Source: Urechis unicinctus (Eukaryota; Annelida; Polychaeta; Xenopneusta; Urechidae). From it: 64,000 nt of DNA. Made by a program: the position numbers and the translations under genes. Where the stretch lies: the NCBI GenBank assembly GCA_034190875.2, contig CM067356.1:48489740-48553739 (forward strand). Reading direction: 5' to 3'. The notes under the pieces were generated by a model. The model worked only from the letters and a program-made list of their open reading frames with translations. It did no database searches and had not been told where the DNA came from. This document shows, one piece after another, positions 7,681 to 21,475 of this stretch (position 1 is the first letter of the stretch; each line of letters starts with the position of its first letter).

Positions 7681-9739
7681 TACATTACATTGTTGCAGCT
7701 ATGAACACGGAGTTGATGGTTTCATTCCCATCGACGTTGAAGACAAAAGAATTTATTATCTTAATCATACCCTCATTAATGCCGAATATGTAAAGTAAGA
7801 GGCAGAGTTGCATCAAAGATATATATTACACTGCCTTTAAAGGTATCAAGACTTCATTCAAACGTGCGCAAATTATAACTGTCCGTCAGTCATGCATTCG
7901 CAGAACACCAAAGATAACCAATAAGTATGCATGAATTGACAGCACCGACGAGCATTTAAATTGTATAAGAAATGATTTGACCCATTTTTTTGAATGCGTG
8001 TTGATTATTTATCGTAAATCAAGTTAAGGAATCATATGGTACAGCCACAGTTCCTTTCAACAAGTGCTACATCACAGCGACAATGTCACGAAAAATCCCC
8101 GGTTCGTGAGCTGCGCGCCTTTGGCAAGCTGTAGGTTTCATACGCTCGGGGCATAATGTTGTAGAATAACCATTGGAGACATTTGTCACATTGCGTAGAT
8201 CAAAGATCGTTTAATCAACATTTTGGTAGATTGTCAGTCTTGCAACTACTATGCAGTAGATGCCGATTAGGTCACGTGTGGTGGCACATCGGAAAGCACA
8301 CCTCAATAAGGAATACATACCGAACAAGTTGGCTTTAGTTTTCATCTGATACAATAAATTTTTCCTTGCCCTCTGATCGATTCTTCGCATATTAACAATG
8401 TCGTAGAGCATCGGGTACATTATATGATGGTTTATTATTCCTGACTTTGTTCTTGCGTATGTTACTCTTTGCAACGCAGCGAAGCGAAAGCCACAAAAAT
8501 ATGGGCAGTGGGAGATAAACAAATGTTTATTTTATTAAGATTTAAAGGGCCTATTGCATAATTCATAATCCATCTGGGAAGAATAATAGCAATAACCACA
8601 GCAGTTTTTGTGACTATTGAACTGAACGTGAACGGACAACATTATCGTATGACAAGCGTTTATAAAACACTGGCTTTTGTTCAACCTCTCATCGAATCAA
8701 ATCCAAAATAAAAGCATTAGCCCTTGCATAGTGTGATATAACTACGAATTGGTAAGTGACTGCATTGATTGGGGATTCATAATAGCGGGAGGCAGTTTTT
8801 ACATAAAATGTACACCCAGTAATCACATGGTTGGAAATGAATGAGTCATTACCAAAGGAATAAAGCAAATGAAAAGTGAGGGATTTACATTTAGCCAATA
8901 TAGGTAAGATTAAAGACCCTTTAATACAGGCATTCATCAATTATATATCCTCCTTCGTAACGGTTACTTTTTATAACACGGTAACGTCGTCGATGTGAGT
9001 TAAAAAGGAAATGCCACATGACAGCTGATTGCAGCATAGCAGATGGGTAGTGGTATCTGTGAGGGCACCAATGACACCGGTGGGGATTTCTTGTCGTTAA
9101 CAATTTAAGTCCATGTCAGGAACTCACTGAGCAATACGGAGCTGGGTATGCAGCATTATAGAAGGGGTGGGAGTTAGCCCCTGCTCGCAAAGAATGCATC
9201 GCTCCCATCAGACACGGTAATGTCCACGGAACACAATTGCCGGGAGAAGGAATCACAACAGAATAACGCTCGTGGCTTATAGATGATGGTCGATAACCAA
9301 AACGTTAAAGAGAGCCATGTTTCCGCTTGGCCATTTCGCTCGAATCCATAAAGATGTCTATCAGGTCATCCGCGTAATCTTAGCAATCGGAGGGCCATAT
9401 AACCGTCGTTGTTTCTCAATTCTGCCTCCCTATGATCAGCTTTCATGAGGTAACTTGTCACGATAGGGAAAAACATGAGCCCAAGTAGTGCAATGATTGA
9501 TCCGTGGCTGGCATGCTATGCTGCGCAGCCGTGGCTATTTGCAGTAGGAAATCGCATTTTATTTTGCTGTAACGGATCTTGGTTTCTACAAAAACTTGGT
9601 TCAGTATTAGCACATGTACGCTAGTCTTTCTATCGATCTGCAACATAAGGTGAAGTATACATCATGATTTGCATGCGTGCTAACATACATGCACATATAC
9701 ATGCATGCATACATACATACAGGTATACATACTTGCATT
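7681..9739. other. Right flank, no gene seen
   Basis: AT-rich unique-looking sequence. Open frames are all under about 105 codons, on both strands, without domains. I see no RNA gene or repeat of note. Confidence 0.55.
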
Positions 9740-10099
9740 AATACATTCATACATACATACATACATACATACATACATACATACATACATACATACATAC
9801 ATACATACATACATACATACATACATACATACATACATACATACATACATACATACAGACATACAGACATACATACATACATACATACATACATACATAC
9901 ATACATACATACATACATACATACATACATACATACATACACACATACATACATACATACATACATACATACACATACATACATACATACATACATACAT
10001 ACATACATACATACATACATACATACATACATACATACATACATACATACATACATACATACATACATACATACATACATACATACATACATACATACA

Positions 10100-10133
<34 letters not shown>

Positions 10134-10135
10134 CA
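9740..10135. repeat. (CATA)n tetranucleotide microsatellite
   Basis: About 400 bases of almost pure CATA/ACAT repeats with a few variant units (CAGA near 9856-9867, CACA near 9940 and 9971). The shoulders before 9740 hold imperfect units with ATGC interruptions. Open frames reading Tyr-Ile-His-Thr or Cys-Met-Tyr-Val repeats here are artefacts. Confidence 0.97.
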
Positions 10136-11655
10136 TGCATACATAAATTAAATAGTTTTGCATGCATGTAACATGACCTATCACCTACCGTTCATAATAC
10201 AACTTTTCGCGGCTACAAGACATTGCATATATTTCTATAATGGCTTTGACGTCAAAGTCCTTTTGCAATCAAATTATCTTTTCATTGGCTGATCCGATTT
10301 CCTAAATAAATAAAACTCTCAAGTATCAAAACGTGGACCGTTTGTACAACGGATTTGACATTTTTTTATCTGCAGTTCACAAAAGCCACAGACGATTGAC
10401 ACGCACATGTTGCCTCTATCATTGAATATAAATTTAGCCTGTTTGCTATGCTAATGCCACAGAGAGACAGTTGATGTTATGACAACAATTCTTTAAATTG
10501 CATTATGGTTATTATAGTTATTGTTGCAAGTATACACAGGTTGAGATGTATATTTCTAACGTAACTGCCTTCATTGGTTTTACCTCAAATTTGTGTAGGG
10601 AATTAGTTTCCAAAAGGTATGACTTGTCCTTTCAAACAGGTACTCTTCCCTCGTGCTATTGGAATATTCCTCGAGGAGTGGCGTATGGCCTTATGCATGT
10701 CCCAGACTGATGCGGATATTGGCCCCTTGAATAAGGTAGATGCTAATTATTAATCTGACACAGAAGCCCTCGATGACAGTTGTCTAGGAGCAGATAATTT
10801 ACTTCTTGGAAATATGCCGTCTTATCTGTTCATACCGGAAATTAATGTGCCACAGGAACCTGATTGGGGCGAGATTGTCATCTATTCAAATGTAATGAAA
10901 AGACCTTGGGTATTGTTAGTCTATGTGATACAATCTATTCTGGTCTTACTTTGCACTGCGGAATCGATATAATTTCGTACTTACATGTAATCTTCATGCA
11001 ATGATAAATTCACGAACACAGCCTATCAGCAATAATCCATCTAGATGATATAAGAGATGTGCCGCATTTGCTCCACGGCCGCATTCATGCGTCACATCCA
11101 TTATAGAAGCAACATGTTTATTTGGTCGCATGTAGAACCGTATAACATCTCAATTTGCTCTATCGGCATGTTGTGCTAGTGAAAATCATATTTTGGCAGG
11201 TAAAACTCATTCGAACCTCTATTTGGTCTGTCTAATCTCATGCACCTTCATCGGCTAGGGTCACCTACCTTTACAGCTTGTAGAAAGCCCACACCAAATG
11301 ATGCTGACAGAAGAACAGACCGCCAGCATACCATAGTCACGGGAATAGTGGAACCTTGTTCATACAGCATTGCTGCTTATGTGCACATCTGTACCTTCCA
11401 AACTGCCTCTTCTACTCTTATGCATATAAAAGAGGTGACCCAAAAGCCAGATGATATGCATATGTGTGTTTTGTTTTGCTGATTGGGGGTTGGGGTGGGG
11501 GTGAATTTTACGTATTTATCCGGCTCTCATATACGTATTTGCAATCATTCCACCTTTGGAGTTGTGGTTCATGCAATCATCGATTCTTCATATAGTCCAT
11601 ATTGATTTTGATGCGATTCCCTGAAGTGATTAGTAGATATTTTTTCAGCCATAGG
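10136..11655. other. No gene seen
   Basis: AT-rich, short frames only, none with a domain. No repeat relationship recognised. Confidence 0.5.
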
Positions 11656-11740
11656 GTGTTTGATCCATCCCAACTACGCCGTGTTTGATCCTTCTCAGCT
11701 ACGCCGTCTTTGATCATTCTTAAATAAGCCCTGTGTGATC
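11656..11740. repeat. Minisatellite, 25-bp unit, three copies plus a partial
   Basis: Units at 11656-11680, 11681-11705 and 11706-11730 share GTGTTTGATCC and end in ACGCC or AAGCC; a fourth starts CTGTGTGATC and fades. Divergence rises from left to right. Confidence 0.85.
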
Positions 11741-12050
11741 AGTGGTATTTACGATGTAAAGATTGAAATGAGTTCCGTTACTAAAACAATTCCATTGGTG
11801 ATAGAATTAGGTACGTTGCAGATGTAATGTCAACTAAATAGTGCCTCAGCACAAAACCCTGCAAAAGAAGCGATAGTGTGCTTATAGTACAACAGATTCA
11901 GGTGAGGTCCGCGGAAGCATCACTTAACAGCAATTGTTTCAATGATTTAACAAACTGTAATCATGTTTTTCTTCACTCCGATAGACGTTTCGATTGTTTT
12001 AGTTACTGTTGCTGTATTCACAAATCTATCGGATTGTGAATGTTAAATTG
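11741..12050. other. No gene seen
   Basis: AT-rich spacer between the minisatellite and the first R-family segment; no feature recognised. Confidence 0.45.
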
Positions 12051-15000
12051 AACACAATTCATGTGCCAATACAGATGTCCTAACAAATAAGTCTGTTAAT
12101 ATATTGTCTGGTTGATCTATGGCTGTATAGTTTGGTGCTCGATCCACAGCTTAGCAGTTGACAAGCGATGTACATATAGTTCCCTGTGTGTATCAAGGCA
12201 ATCCACAATCACCCAAGCGCACACATTACCATATGCAGAGTTTGTTTTCACGATAGAGCATTGCTGATATAAGCTGGTAGATATTAAACCAATAATTAAT
12301 TAAATAACCGATAAATATTTTAACATTAAAGGGAGTGCCATAAAAATATCAGTAATATTCAATGAGCTTTGATCTAGGACAACTGCATATTGGAACAGGC
12401 CTACTTCAGTCACCTACAAATCTTATTCGTGAATAATTTATCAAGAAAATTGAACAGCATGTACTTTTACTGATATATGCGAAGGGAGACCAATGAAGTT
12501 GCACTCAGCTTTTTAATAACTAATAGATTAAAACGCCAGATCAAACCATAAGACTCCGTGATAATGAAAAAGTGTTACTCATTATCAGACGGAAAGCAGC
12601 AAATGGCTGTCAGTCGTTAAGTCATGATGCATGTATGAACAGTCTGAGACGCGGTTCAGAAGTTGTTTTTATCAGTAAAGTAATCGAAATAAGGGTTGAA
12701 AAAAGATATCAGAATGGCGGAATATGCAATGTACAACAAAGAGGTCGTATGAACTTAGTATGTTTTGTTACGCTGGCGAACATTAAGAGCATGTCGTCAC
12801 GTGACACGTTGGCGGATCATGCCGTTATTAGCTTCCCTATATGTTTCACCTCAGTAACACGAATAGGGTAAAATGAAATGTAAGTAAAGCCGCGAGTAAG
12901 TGATGGATATATATTCGTCAGAGAAATAACCATGAAGCAACATGGCGCTAGTGTTTTCTAGTCGTTCAGTAATAACCTGAAACAAAAACGACAAACTCAG
13001 AAAGACGTACACCGTAAAGGAGGCGATACACTCCAGAACATCAGGGCACTGCATTTACATCTCGGGCTGGTTAGATAACGAGATAACACGCTACAGTCTA
13101 TTGCTGAAATATTGACCGGACACGAATTTGCTATCAATGACACCATCGTCTAGACGGACCAGTATGTTACTCACTTAATATTTGGCATTCACATATTGCC
13201 GCCCGTGTTGCTGCTTGAGCAACCAGTTCCGTGATGTTGTAGCGCAGTATCTGACCAATTGTCTTTGCAGCTACCACCCCCTCAAAACTATTGCCAATCA
13301 ATATGCTTGTCATTCAAAATAAGACTTCCAGCTTCATTATCAGATTTTTCACATGTCAATTAATTTTCAATTGGCAAAACTTATGTCATAAATAACCATT
13401 TAATCATGATTCGAGTGAGCCTGTGGTGATTTCTGCAGAAATGTTAAAACAGCCATGCTAGGCTGCCTTTGTCACCGACTGGTGTTTCACATTTACCTTG
13501 TTTGAGTGATTTGATAAGATATAAAGCTGGTACAATATTCAAACGTGACTGTCCCAGCTTACTAGACATCTGATATTATTGATTCCGTTGACAGATCGAA
13601 TGTAAGAGAATCGGTTATTCGGTAATTGAGGCCCTGATTCTATTCAACATGATTCTACCCAGTAATAATTAAGTGAATGTCAAAACCTAGCGTTGATGGA
13701 CACTTGGTGTTGATCCTTTCACATCAATAGACTCGTCAAGGACACAGACTTGCCAGAAATGCCCATTACTACATCTGCTTGACATGTGCCTACACATTCC
13801 CAAGGACTCACACGCAGACAGAACACATTGGGCAAAGTGTTTTTGAATGATTAATAGTCTGGGAAATCGAAACCAGACTAGAATGAGTAATGCGGCAATA
13901 TATGAAAAAGGCAGTATCATATAAATTAATCACACTCAGGGCTTCTTCCATTTCATTTGTATGGAACACGACCTCGTCATGTAACCTCAATCCTTCCCGC
14001 TGAAATATGGGACGTAATTTGTATCAATATATAATTTGACGGATTACTTCTTTGTGTGTGCAAAGTTGAACTCAAGTCACTCTAGTCAGAATTCAAATTG
14101 CCCATACGATTCTGTAATCACATCTGTCATAAACAGTAAGAGAAACATGTCAAGTTTCGTAACTGTGATCTCGTATGTGTTGTGTGCTTTTGCAGCCAGG
14201 ATGATTATCTTGCGTGCGGGCGAATTGCGTTATCTCGCTTTGATATCGTGAAGGTTATTTTCATGTATTCATGACAATAGTGACCCAATTGACAAATATG
14301 CACAAAACTACCGGACGTTATGGAGGGCCATTACTTATTGATACAACATAGAGCCCTAAATAGCTGAATGCATCCTGCTTCAATTATGCCAGTACGCAAG
14401 CAATAAAGTGTTTCTTCGTCTGGAATCAAGCGGAATGTGTTGAATGTGTAAAATGGCTCATTTTGTCTTTACACGCTGTTTTGGTTCCTGTTTAGTTGTC
14501 CTCAAACAACTAGTTAAGGACTATACAAGATATTTCCTGAAATCATATCGGAATTAAAATATTGATTTTGATCTGCACTTTGCACAAAGGAAAGAAAGTC
14601 GAATGTAAACGATACAAGTTAACATTTATACTGTTGAATTGTAGCATGCGTAAATGATGTCAAGGAATTTAATTGGTCATTATAAGTAGAAAGCGTAAGT
14701 TTTTGCTCAGTGATTCCATTGTTTGTAGCTTGCTCGTTTGCGACAGTATATACATTAATCTGTCGATACAATTTCAGATCCTCTTACCAGCAGAAGCGTA
14801 TTAATTATGGCAGCTGAACACGTTTGGGGTATGCTAGGAAAGAGGCCTTTTACCTTGGGCATCCATGTTTCAAGATGCAATCACTTGCACAGGAACATAT
14901 CATGCGGATTGATACAATTATCGTAATGTTAACGCGGCATATTGCCAGTTAGAGGCAAACACGATGGCCCCAAAACGTGTGGCAAAATGATGACATTATT

Positions 15001-18000
15001 CATCGTCAGATTCTAGCTTTTAACTTCTTAAAGTTGAAGCAGTTTATTAATAGTTATTAGACTGGATTTCGTGGCTGATATTACCAATGCTGGTGTATCT
15101 AACCGAAGCAGATTTAGTGTTTACTGAATTTCATTTTCTAACACATGGAACGTAAAAAGGGCATGTTTGGTAATAACTATCATCAGAGACAACATTTTAT
15201 CTATTTGTGAATCTTGATTAGGCAAGTCTTAGCGTAACGCAATTTTATTGTTATGATAAATTGCAGTAAAGAACTCAGCAAAAGTGGCATCATTAATCGC
15301 TATGTTTGAGTAAGAAGTAACCGTCTTAAAACAATATTAGCGATTTCGTAACTCATCAAATAACCCCTGCAGCTGCTCGGTGTGCGAATGCTATATTCAA
15401 GCTCTCAGAACCCAACTCCAATCATATTAAATAAGCGTATTGAACGTCTTTGAATGCTTTGTTATTAATGGTACGGAGGACAACGGAAAGATATGCCCAT
15501 ATACGACAAAGTGTACGAAAATATCGCGTGTTGCTCCAATGCCTTTGTATTAATGAGCAAACAAATGCAAACACTGGTCCACAAGATTCTGCTTCTTTTA
15601 CAATTATTACATTTTATCTTTATTGCACTATTTCAATGTGTCTAAAATAAGTCTTGGATCGTGGTCATCACTTAATACTCCATAAACTGGAGGATAAACG
15701 TCTAACGGATTATTATTGCATAACCCGTGTAAAGGTGCAGCATGAGGCTGGGGTTAATTAGGATGCAGGTGTATCAAATGAAGGCAGAGCTTGACGCCAT
15801 AGTCAGCTCTCTTGCAAAACAACACAAAACAATGAGCACAATTATGAGACCACTGAATAACACAATGTCTTTTAATGCTTTCAATTTAGGGTTATTATCT
15901 CCAATGAAATTATTTACTGGCAGCGTTTAATAACTCTCCAATGTTGCTTTATCTTAAACAAACTGGTATCCTTGATGTTCCCATATTTGAAACATTGTTA
16001 AATCTCCCAACTATATGAAGTTACCTTGAACAGAGAGGTATTTAGTGAAGTAGATCAATCATTGCTTCATTCATCCGCGAAAAACATGACAAGCTGGGTT
16101 TGCTCTGAAAACGTCAGTTTTTATGTTGCAATATTAGGTTATTACGGAAACACATTGAATGCGTTACATTGTATGGTGCATTGTTAGGCTTTAAAGAAAA
16201 CACAGCGACTGCTGTACGCTTTGTGTTGCAAAATTACCTTCTTATGCGAGCATGTCTACTGTTTTTCTGTTGTGATGCAACCTTGCGTTTAAATACAAAC
16301 ATAATGATTGTTATACTGTCAAGCTGGAATACTTTTTCAGGAGAAACACTTTTCTTGAACGAAACCATTATGGCTGTAAAGCAAAACGCCACCTCAAATA
16401 GGGCGTGTATTCATGACATGCCGATGCAACTTTTCTATTTCCGGTATAATTTGAAAAGCTTTAGGTCGATACGAATAAAGACTAGAAAGTCGATTGCTGG
16501 ACTTTGATCCATTAGTTTTTAAGTAATATTACCACGGTTCAAGGTACTTATTGCATTTCCTTCCTATTTCAATTTCTACACAGACTCGTCTCATATGTCA
16601 GAGATACAGATGGAGACGATACAGCAAGGTCGTAATCCACAGAGGGAAGTAGGTGCATGAACAAACAGCGAGACTGCATTATAACAGCGCGCATCAGTTT
16701 GCTGAGTCAGCCAAATAGACAGCATAATGTCAGTGACAAATAAAAACTCGGTACACTTTATTTGAGTAATATCCTGGCCCGTCTAGATGAATGCGTCGTT
16801 GATATTCAATTCGTGGCAGGTCGATATTTCAACAACAGATCATAGCATGTTATCTCGTGATCCAACTTACCAGAATTGTCAATGTGGAGCCAGGGAGGTC
16901 CATGCTATAAACCAGTCGCGTCTGATGCTTCTGATATGCTGTTTGGGGTAAAATGTGGTTTTGTAATCATTTATTTCATTCTGTCGCCCTGTGCGTTAAT
17001 TATCAGTCATACAGATGTGTGTTAGTTGACCGTAACGTCGTACAGTAGCGATTATCAATGCTCTGTAGATTATTTGCTCAATAGTACCCACTATAATTTG
17101 TCCATAGGCCAAATGAGTCACTGAAGGCAGCGTGACTGACGAAAATCGTTCGTCAGAATCTTAATCGGTAGTAAGGCAGACAGAGCACGAACACGCACAA
17201 TAGAGGTCTAATCAAAGCCTTATTGGTTTATACAGACAAATAATCTAGCTAGCTCCAAGCGCACAAGGGGCTGATGAGCTAGACAATTATGCGGTCAACT
17301 AAGTTGCATTTGGCTTCTGTGTCAGGGCGATCTAAACAGTATAGTGGCAGTAACTTTAATTCAAACTTTGGCAAACCTTGGGAACATAACTTATGGTTAT
17401 ATTATAACAATTGGTATGCATTAGGCTACTTCGTGAATGGGTTACGTGCATTTTGGGTAATTCTATTATGCATTGTAGTTTCATGAAAAACCACTTTTTC
17501 ACATAAACATTAAGTCGATTATGCCCGATTATGTCCAGTGATGATATCTAAAATAACTGACCTAGTCGCACGGCACTTTTTTCGCTCTCAAAAAAAAGCA
17601 TAAGCATCATTGGCAGTCACTTAACGGCAAAAGGGAATGCTGTTTATGCTTTACGCATATTATATTGTATTGCAATATACTCGGCGGCCCTTGCTGAACT
17701 CAGCTCTGCTGCGAAGTATTGCTAGGTGCACAATACATTCAAATAGCAACAAAAACGTAAGCGCGACAAAAATCAGTAGATTTGGGTGTATCATCATCGT
17801 GGGTAATTTCTTTTAACAAGCTTAATTGATTTAAAGCGATTACAAAAAGTGAATGGAAAATCGTCGTATTAGCTCAGGGACGCAGGTAATAATACCGAAA
17901 CAGTTGAAGCCGCAAGTAGGATTGGTTGCAACCAGCGCAACATCGGAAGTAAGTAAAACTGAATGTCAACCGCTCAAGATCAGATAAGGATCAGGAGCCA
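12050..18000 (+). repeat. Diverged R-family segment, copy 1 (reference orientation)
   Basis: Long non-coding segment whose pieces recur, in the same order, in other parts of the window. Anchors: GTTATGGAGGGCC at about 14319 (also 49520); the block with GAGGCCTTTTACC, GGGCATCCATG and AATCACTTGCAC at 14840-14900 (also 40008-40065 and about 49815); CACGGTTCAAGGTACTTAT at about 16532 (also 34216); AGTACCCACTATAAT at about 17082 (also 43190). Identity is clearly far below that within the tandem array, so the duplications are old. No coding frame is shared between copies. What the segment originally was is unknown. Boundaries are approximate. Confidence 0.6.
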
Positions 18001-19340
18001 TCTTTTTAACATCCTGCGCCATGTCGTATCGGCTGTAACACAACAAAATGTAAAACATGGTTAACAGCAGGCACTACTAGCTTAGGGTTAGCTAGCTCGT
18101 CAGTTGTACTCGATCAGTCTACTGCTATGACCCTCAAGCAACTAGCACGAGATTGCATCAATGGAAAACAAGCATGGAGAATTAACTAAGTGATTAATTT
18201 TCCATTTATTATTCATCGTAATGAGACGGTTATTGGTCAGACACACAGTAAAACAAGGGACAATTTGTGTGTGAATGATGCAAGTTGAAATTGATGTTCC
18301 TTCTATGTAAAGTACGATCACGACACAATATCGTTGGAAATCCCATAACAGCATTCAATGTGTGTGTTGCAAATTAATGATACATCCTGCGCTGGCACAA
18401 GAATAACGCGAAATACAAACTTAGTCAAAGACTTCGCGTTGATATGACATTTCAACCAATTGCAATTTGTGAGCTTCATTCCGGAGCCAACAGTGCAGAC
18501 AAAATGTTTATTATATCATGGGAAAAGCGATACCGCAGACATTTTCGGAATGATGCTCCACACGACCGTGCACATTGTATGCCACCCTTCTAGTTGTCAT
18601 TATTCTTACAAACCTCGAACATATCGTGTATCATTTTAGAGAAGGTATAACATCGACATGGACTGGGACCTTGTTTTGCAAGGCGGCGAGGCTAGTCGTA
18701 ACTCCAATAACCATCGCTAAAGTTTTATACGCTGATTAAACACCATGCGTAATAACAAGTGTTAACTAATAGAACAGTAGTTTGCTTTAGCCTGAGTTTA
18801 TTTTTTTTTCTCCAGTCAAGGTTTTTCGGACTTTTCTCCGGAACGGTTAAACATATCAACATGGAATTTTCGGGAATGATAGATCAAATTGGGACACAAC
18901 TGCCGATCCAGTTTGACGCGCATGCGCAGTGTTGGAGGCTTATGGGATCGATTTTTGTCGATTTTTTCCCTCATTTTCTGTAACTATCTACTCCATAACT
19001 ACTGCAGTTACGAACATATGAATTATATGGTTGTAACAAGTAATTATCGTAGCATGGAATAGGCGAAAAAATACTTGTTTTCACATTTTGTACTTTGTAT
19101 AATGACATGTGTATTTTACCTAGATTTTTGCTACGAGTTCTCTCCTCGCTGATATCTCTGAAACGGCTGTATTTACGCACATGAAATTTTGTCAGTATTT
19201 AGAACTTGGCTTCGTGATAATGATTGTAACAGCATTTGTTGCATTCACAGTAACAAAAAAACAGTAAAAAGAACGATTAGTTTCAAGGTTTTCTACTGCA
19301 GCAGCTTAGCGCGCAGGCTAACTGCAGGAGCTGTTTAAGT
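18001..19340. other. No gene seen
   Basis: AT-rich sequence with short frames only. Parts may be further decayed R-family sequence, but no anchor was convincing. Confidence 0.4.
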
Positions 19341-19512
19341 AGGCCAAACCTTACTTAATCGACCAGAGGCATTCATCGCTTGCCTTGGCTGGGTTTGCAT
19401 TGACTTGGCTAGGGGGCCATGTCAAAACAGGCCAAACCTTACGTAATCGACCAGCGGCATTTATCACTTTCGTCGGCTCAATATTGACTTGGCAAAGGGG
19501 TCATGTCAAAAC
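19341..19512. repeat. Tandem duplication, 88- and 84-bp units
   Basis: 19341-19428 and 19429-19512 align end to end: each starts AGGCCAAACCTTAC, continues with TAATCGACCAG and GGCATT, and ends CATGTCAAAAC. Confidence 0.9.
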
Positions 19513-19619
19513 ATCGTAGCGGCAGCAGCTTGTGATATCTATCGTATAATAGTGCGCGTTACCAGCTCTCCTCGGTCCGTGTATATACTGTCTTTTAGTC
19601 TCAGCGACAAGAAACAGTG

Positions 19620-20306
19620 TGTGTCTTTATATACGTATATATATATTTATATGTATATATATAGATTATATATATAGAGATAGATAGATATAGATATATA
19701 TAGAGAGAGATAGAGAGAGAGATAGAGGAGAGAGGGATATAGGAGAGAGAGAGATATAGAGATAGAGATATATTTACCTAGAGAGACATAGATAGAGAGA
19801 GCTAGAGATATATACATATATATGTATATATACATATATATGTATATATACATACATATATATATATACATATATATAAAATATACATATATACATAGAT
19901 ATATGGGATAAATAAAGATATACAGGGAGAAAGACATATATATAGATATACATACATATATAGACAGAAAAAGATAGACATAGAGAGATAAAGATACAGA
20001 TAAAACAGAGAGAGAAATAGAGAAAGAAACAGATAGAGAGAAAATACAGAGAGAGACAGAGAGATATAGGTATATAGACAGAGATATTTATACATATATA
20101 GATATATATATATACATATAAATAAATATACATATATACATAGATATATAAATAAATAAACATATATATATATATATACATGTATATATACATATATATA
20201 TATACATACATATATATACATAAATATATATACATATATATAGAAATATACATATAAACATATATATGAATATATAAATAAATATATATATATATATAAA
20301 TACATG

Positions 20307-20364
<58 letters not shown>

Positions 20365-20395
20365 TATATATATATTCATATAATTTTTTGTTTAG
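19620..20395. repeat. Compound AT / GATA / GA microsatellite
   Basis: About 775 bases of TATA, TAGA and GAGA runs with CATA interruptions and a pure AT run near 20310-20360. The left part is purine-rich on the plus strand. Confidence 0.95.
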
Positions 20396-20513
20396 AGATA
20401 ATAAAGTTTATGTTGGTACCGTATTGCTTGTCGTCCAGGCTTGCCGTTGGAAGACATGCCTTGGGCGCTTGTGCCAACTGTAAGTGGGCAAAAACGTATA
20501 ATTGGGGGTGTGT
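20396..20513. other. Short unique island between two microsatellites
   Basis: About 118 bases, less AT-rich than the repeats on either side, with no recognised feature. Confidence 0.5.
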
Positions 20514-20537
20514 TTATATATATATATCATATATATA

Positions 20538-20589
<52 letters not shown>

Positions 20590-20860
20590 TATATAGATAT
20601 ATATATATATGTATCTGAGGAGATATCTAGATATATATAGAGATATAGAGAGTAGATATATATATATATCTATATATAGTCTGTCTATATATATATATCT
20701 TTATATCTCTCTCTATATCTCTATATATATATATCCTATCTCTATATCTCTCTATATCTATATATATATATATCTCTCTATATCTATATATATATATATA
20801 TATCTATATATATATATATCTATATCTCTATATGTGTGTGTCTATCTATATATTTTGGAT
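20514..20860. repeat. Compound AT / CTAT / CT microsatellite
   Basis: TATA and TCTCTATA runs, pyrimidine-rich on the plus strand towards its right end, i.e. the opposite strand bias to the 19620-20395 tract. Confidence 0.95.

Positions 20861-21475
<615 letters not shown>

Noticed and set aside
9607..10184. Long open frames of repeated Tyr-Ile-His-Thr or Cys-Met-Tyr-Val on both strands
   Set aside because: Pure translation of the CATA microsatellite, open in several frames at once.
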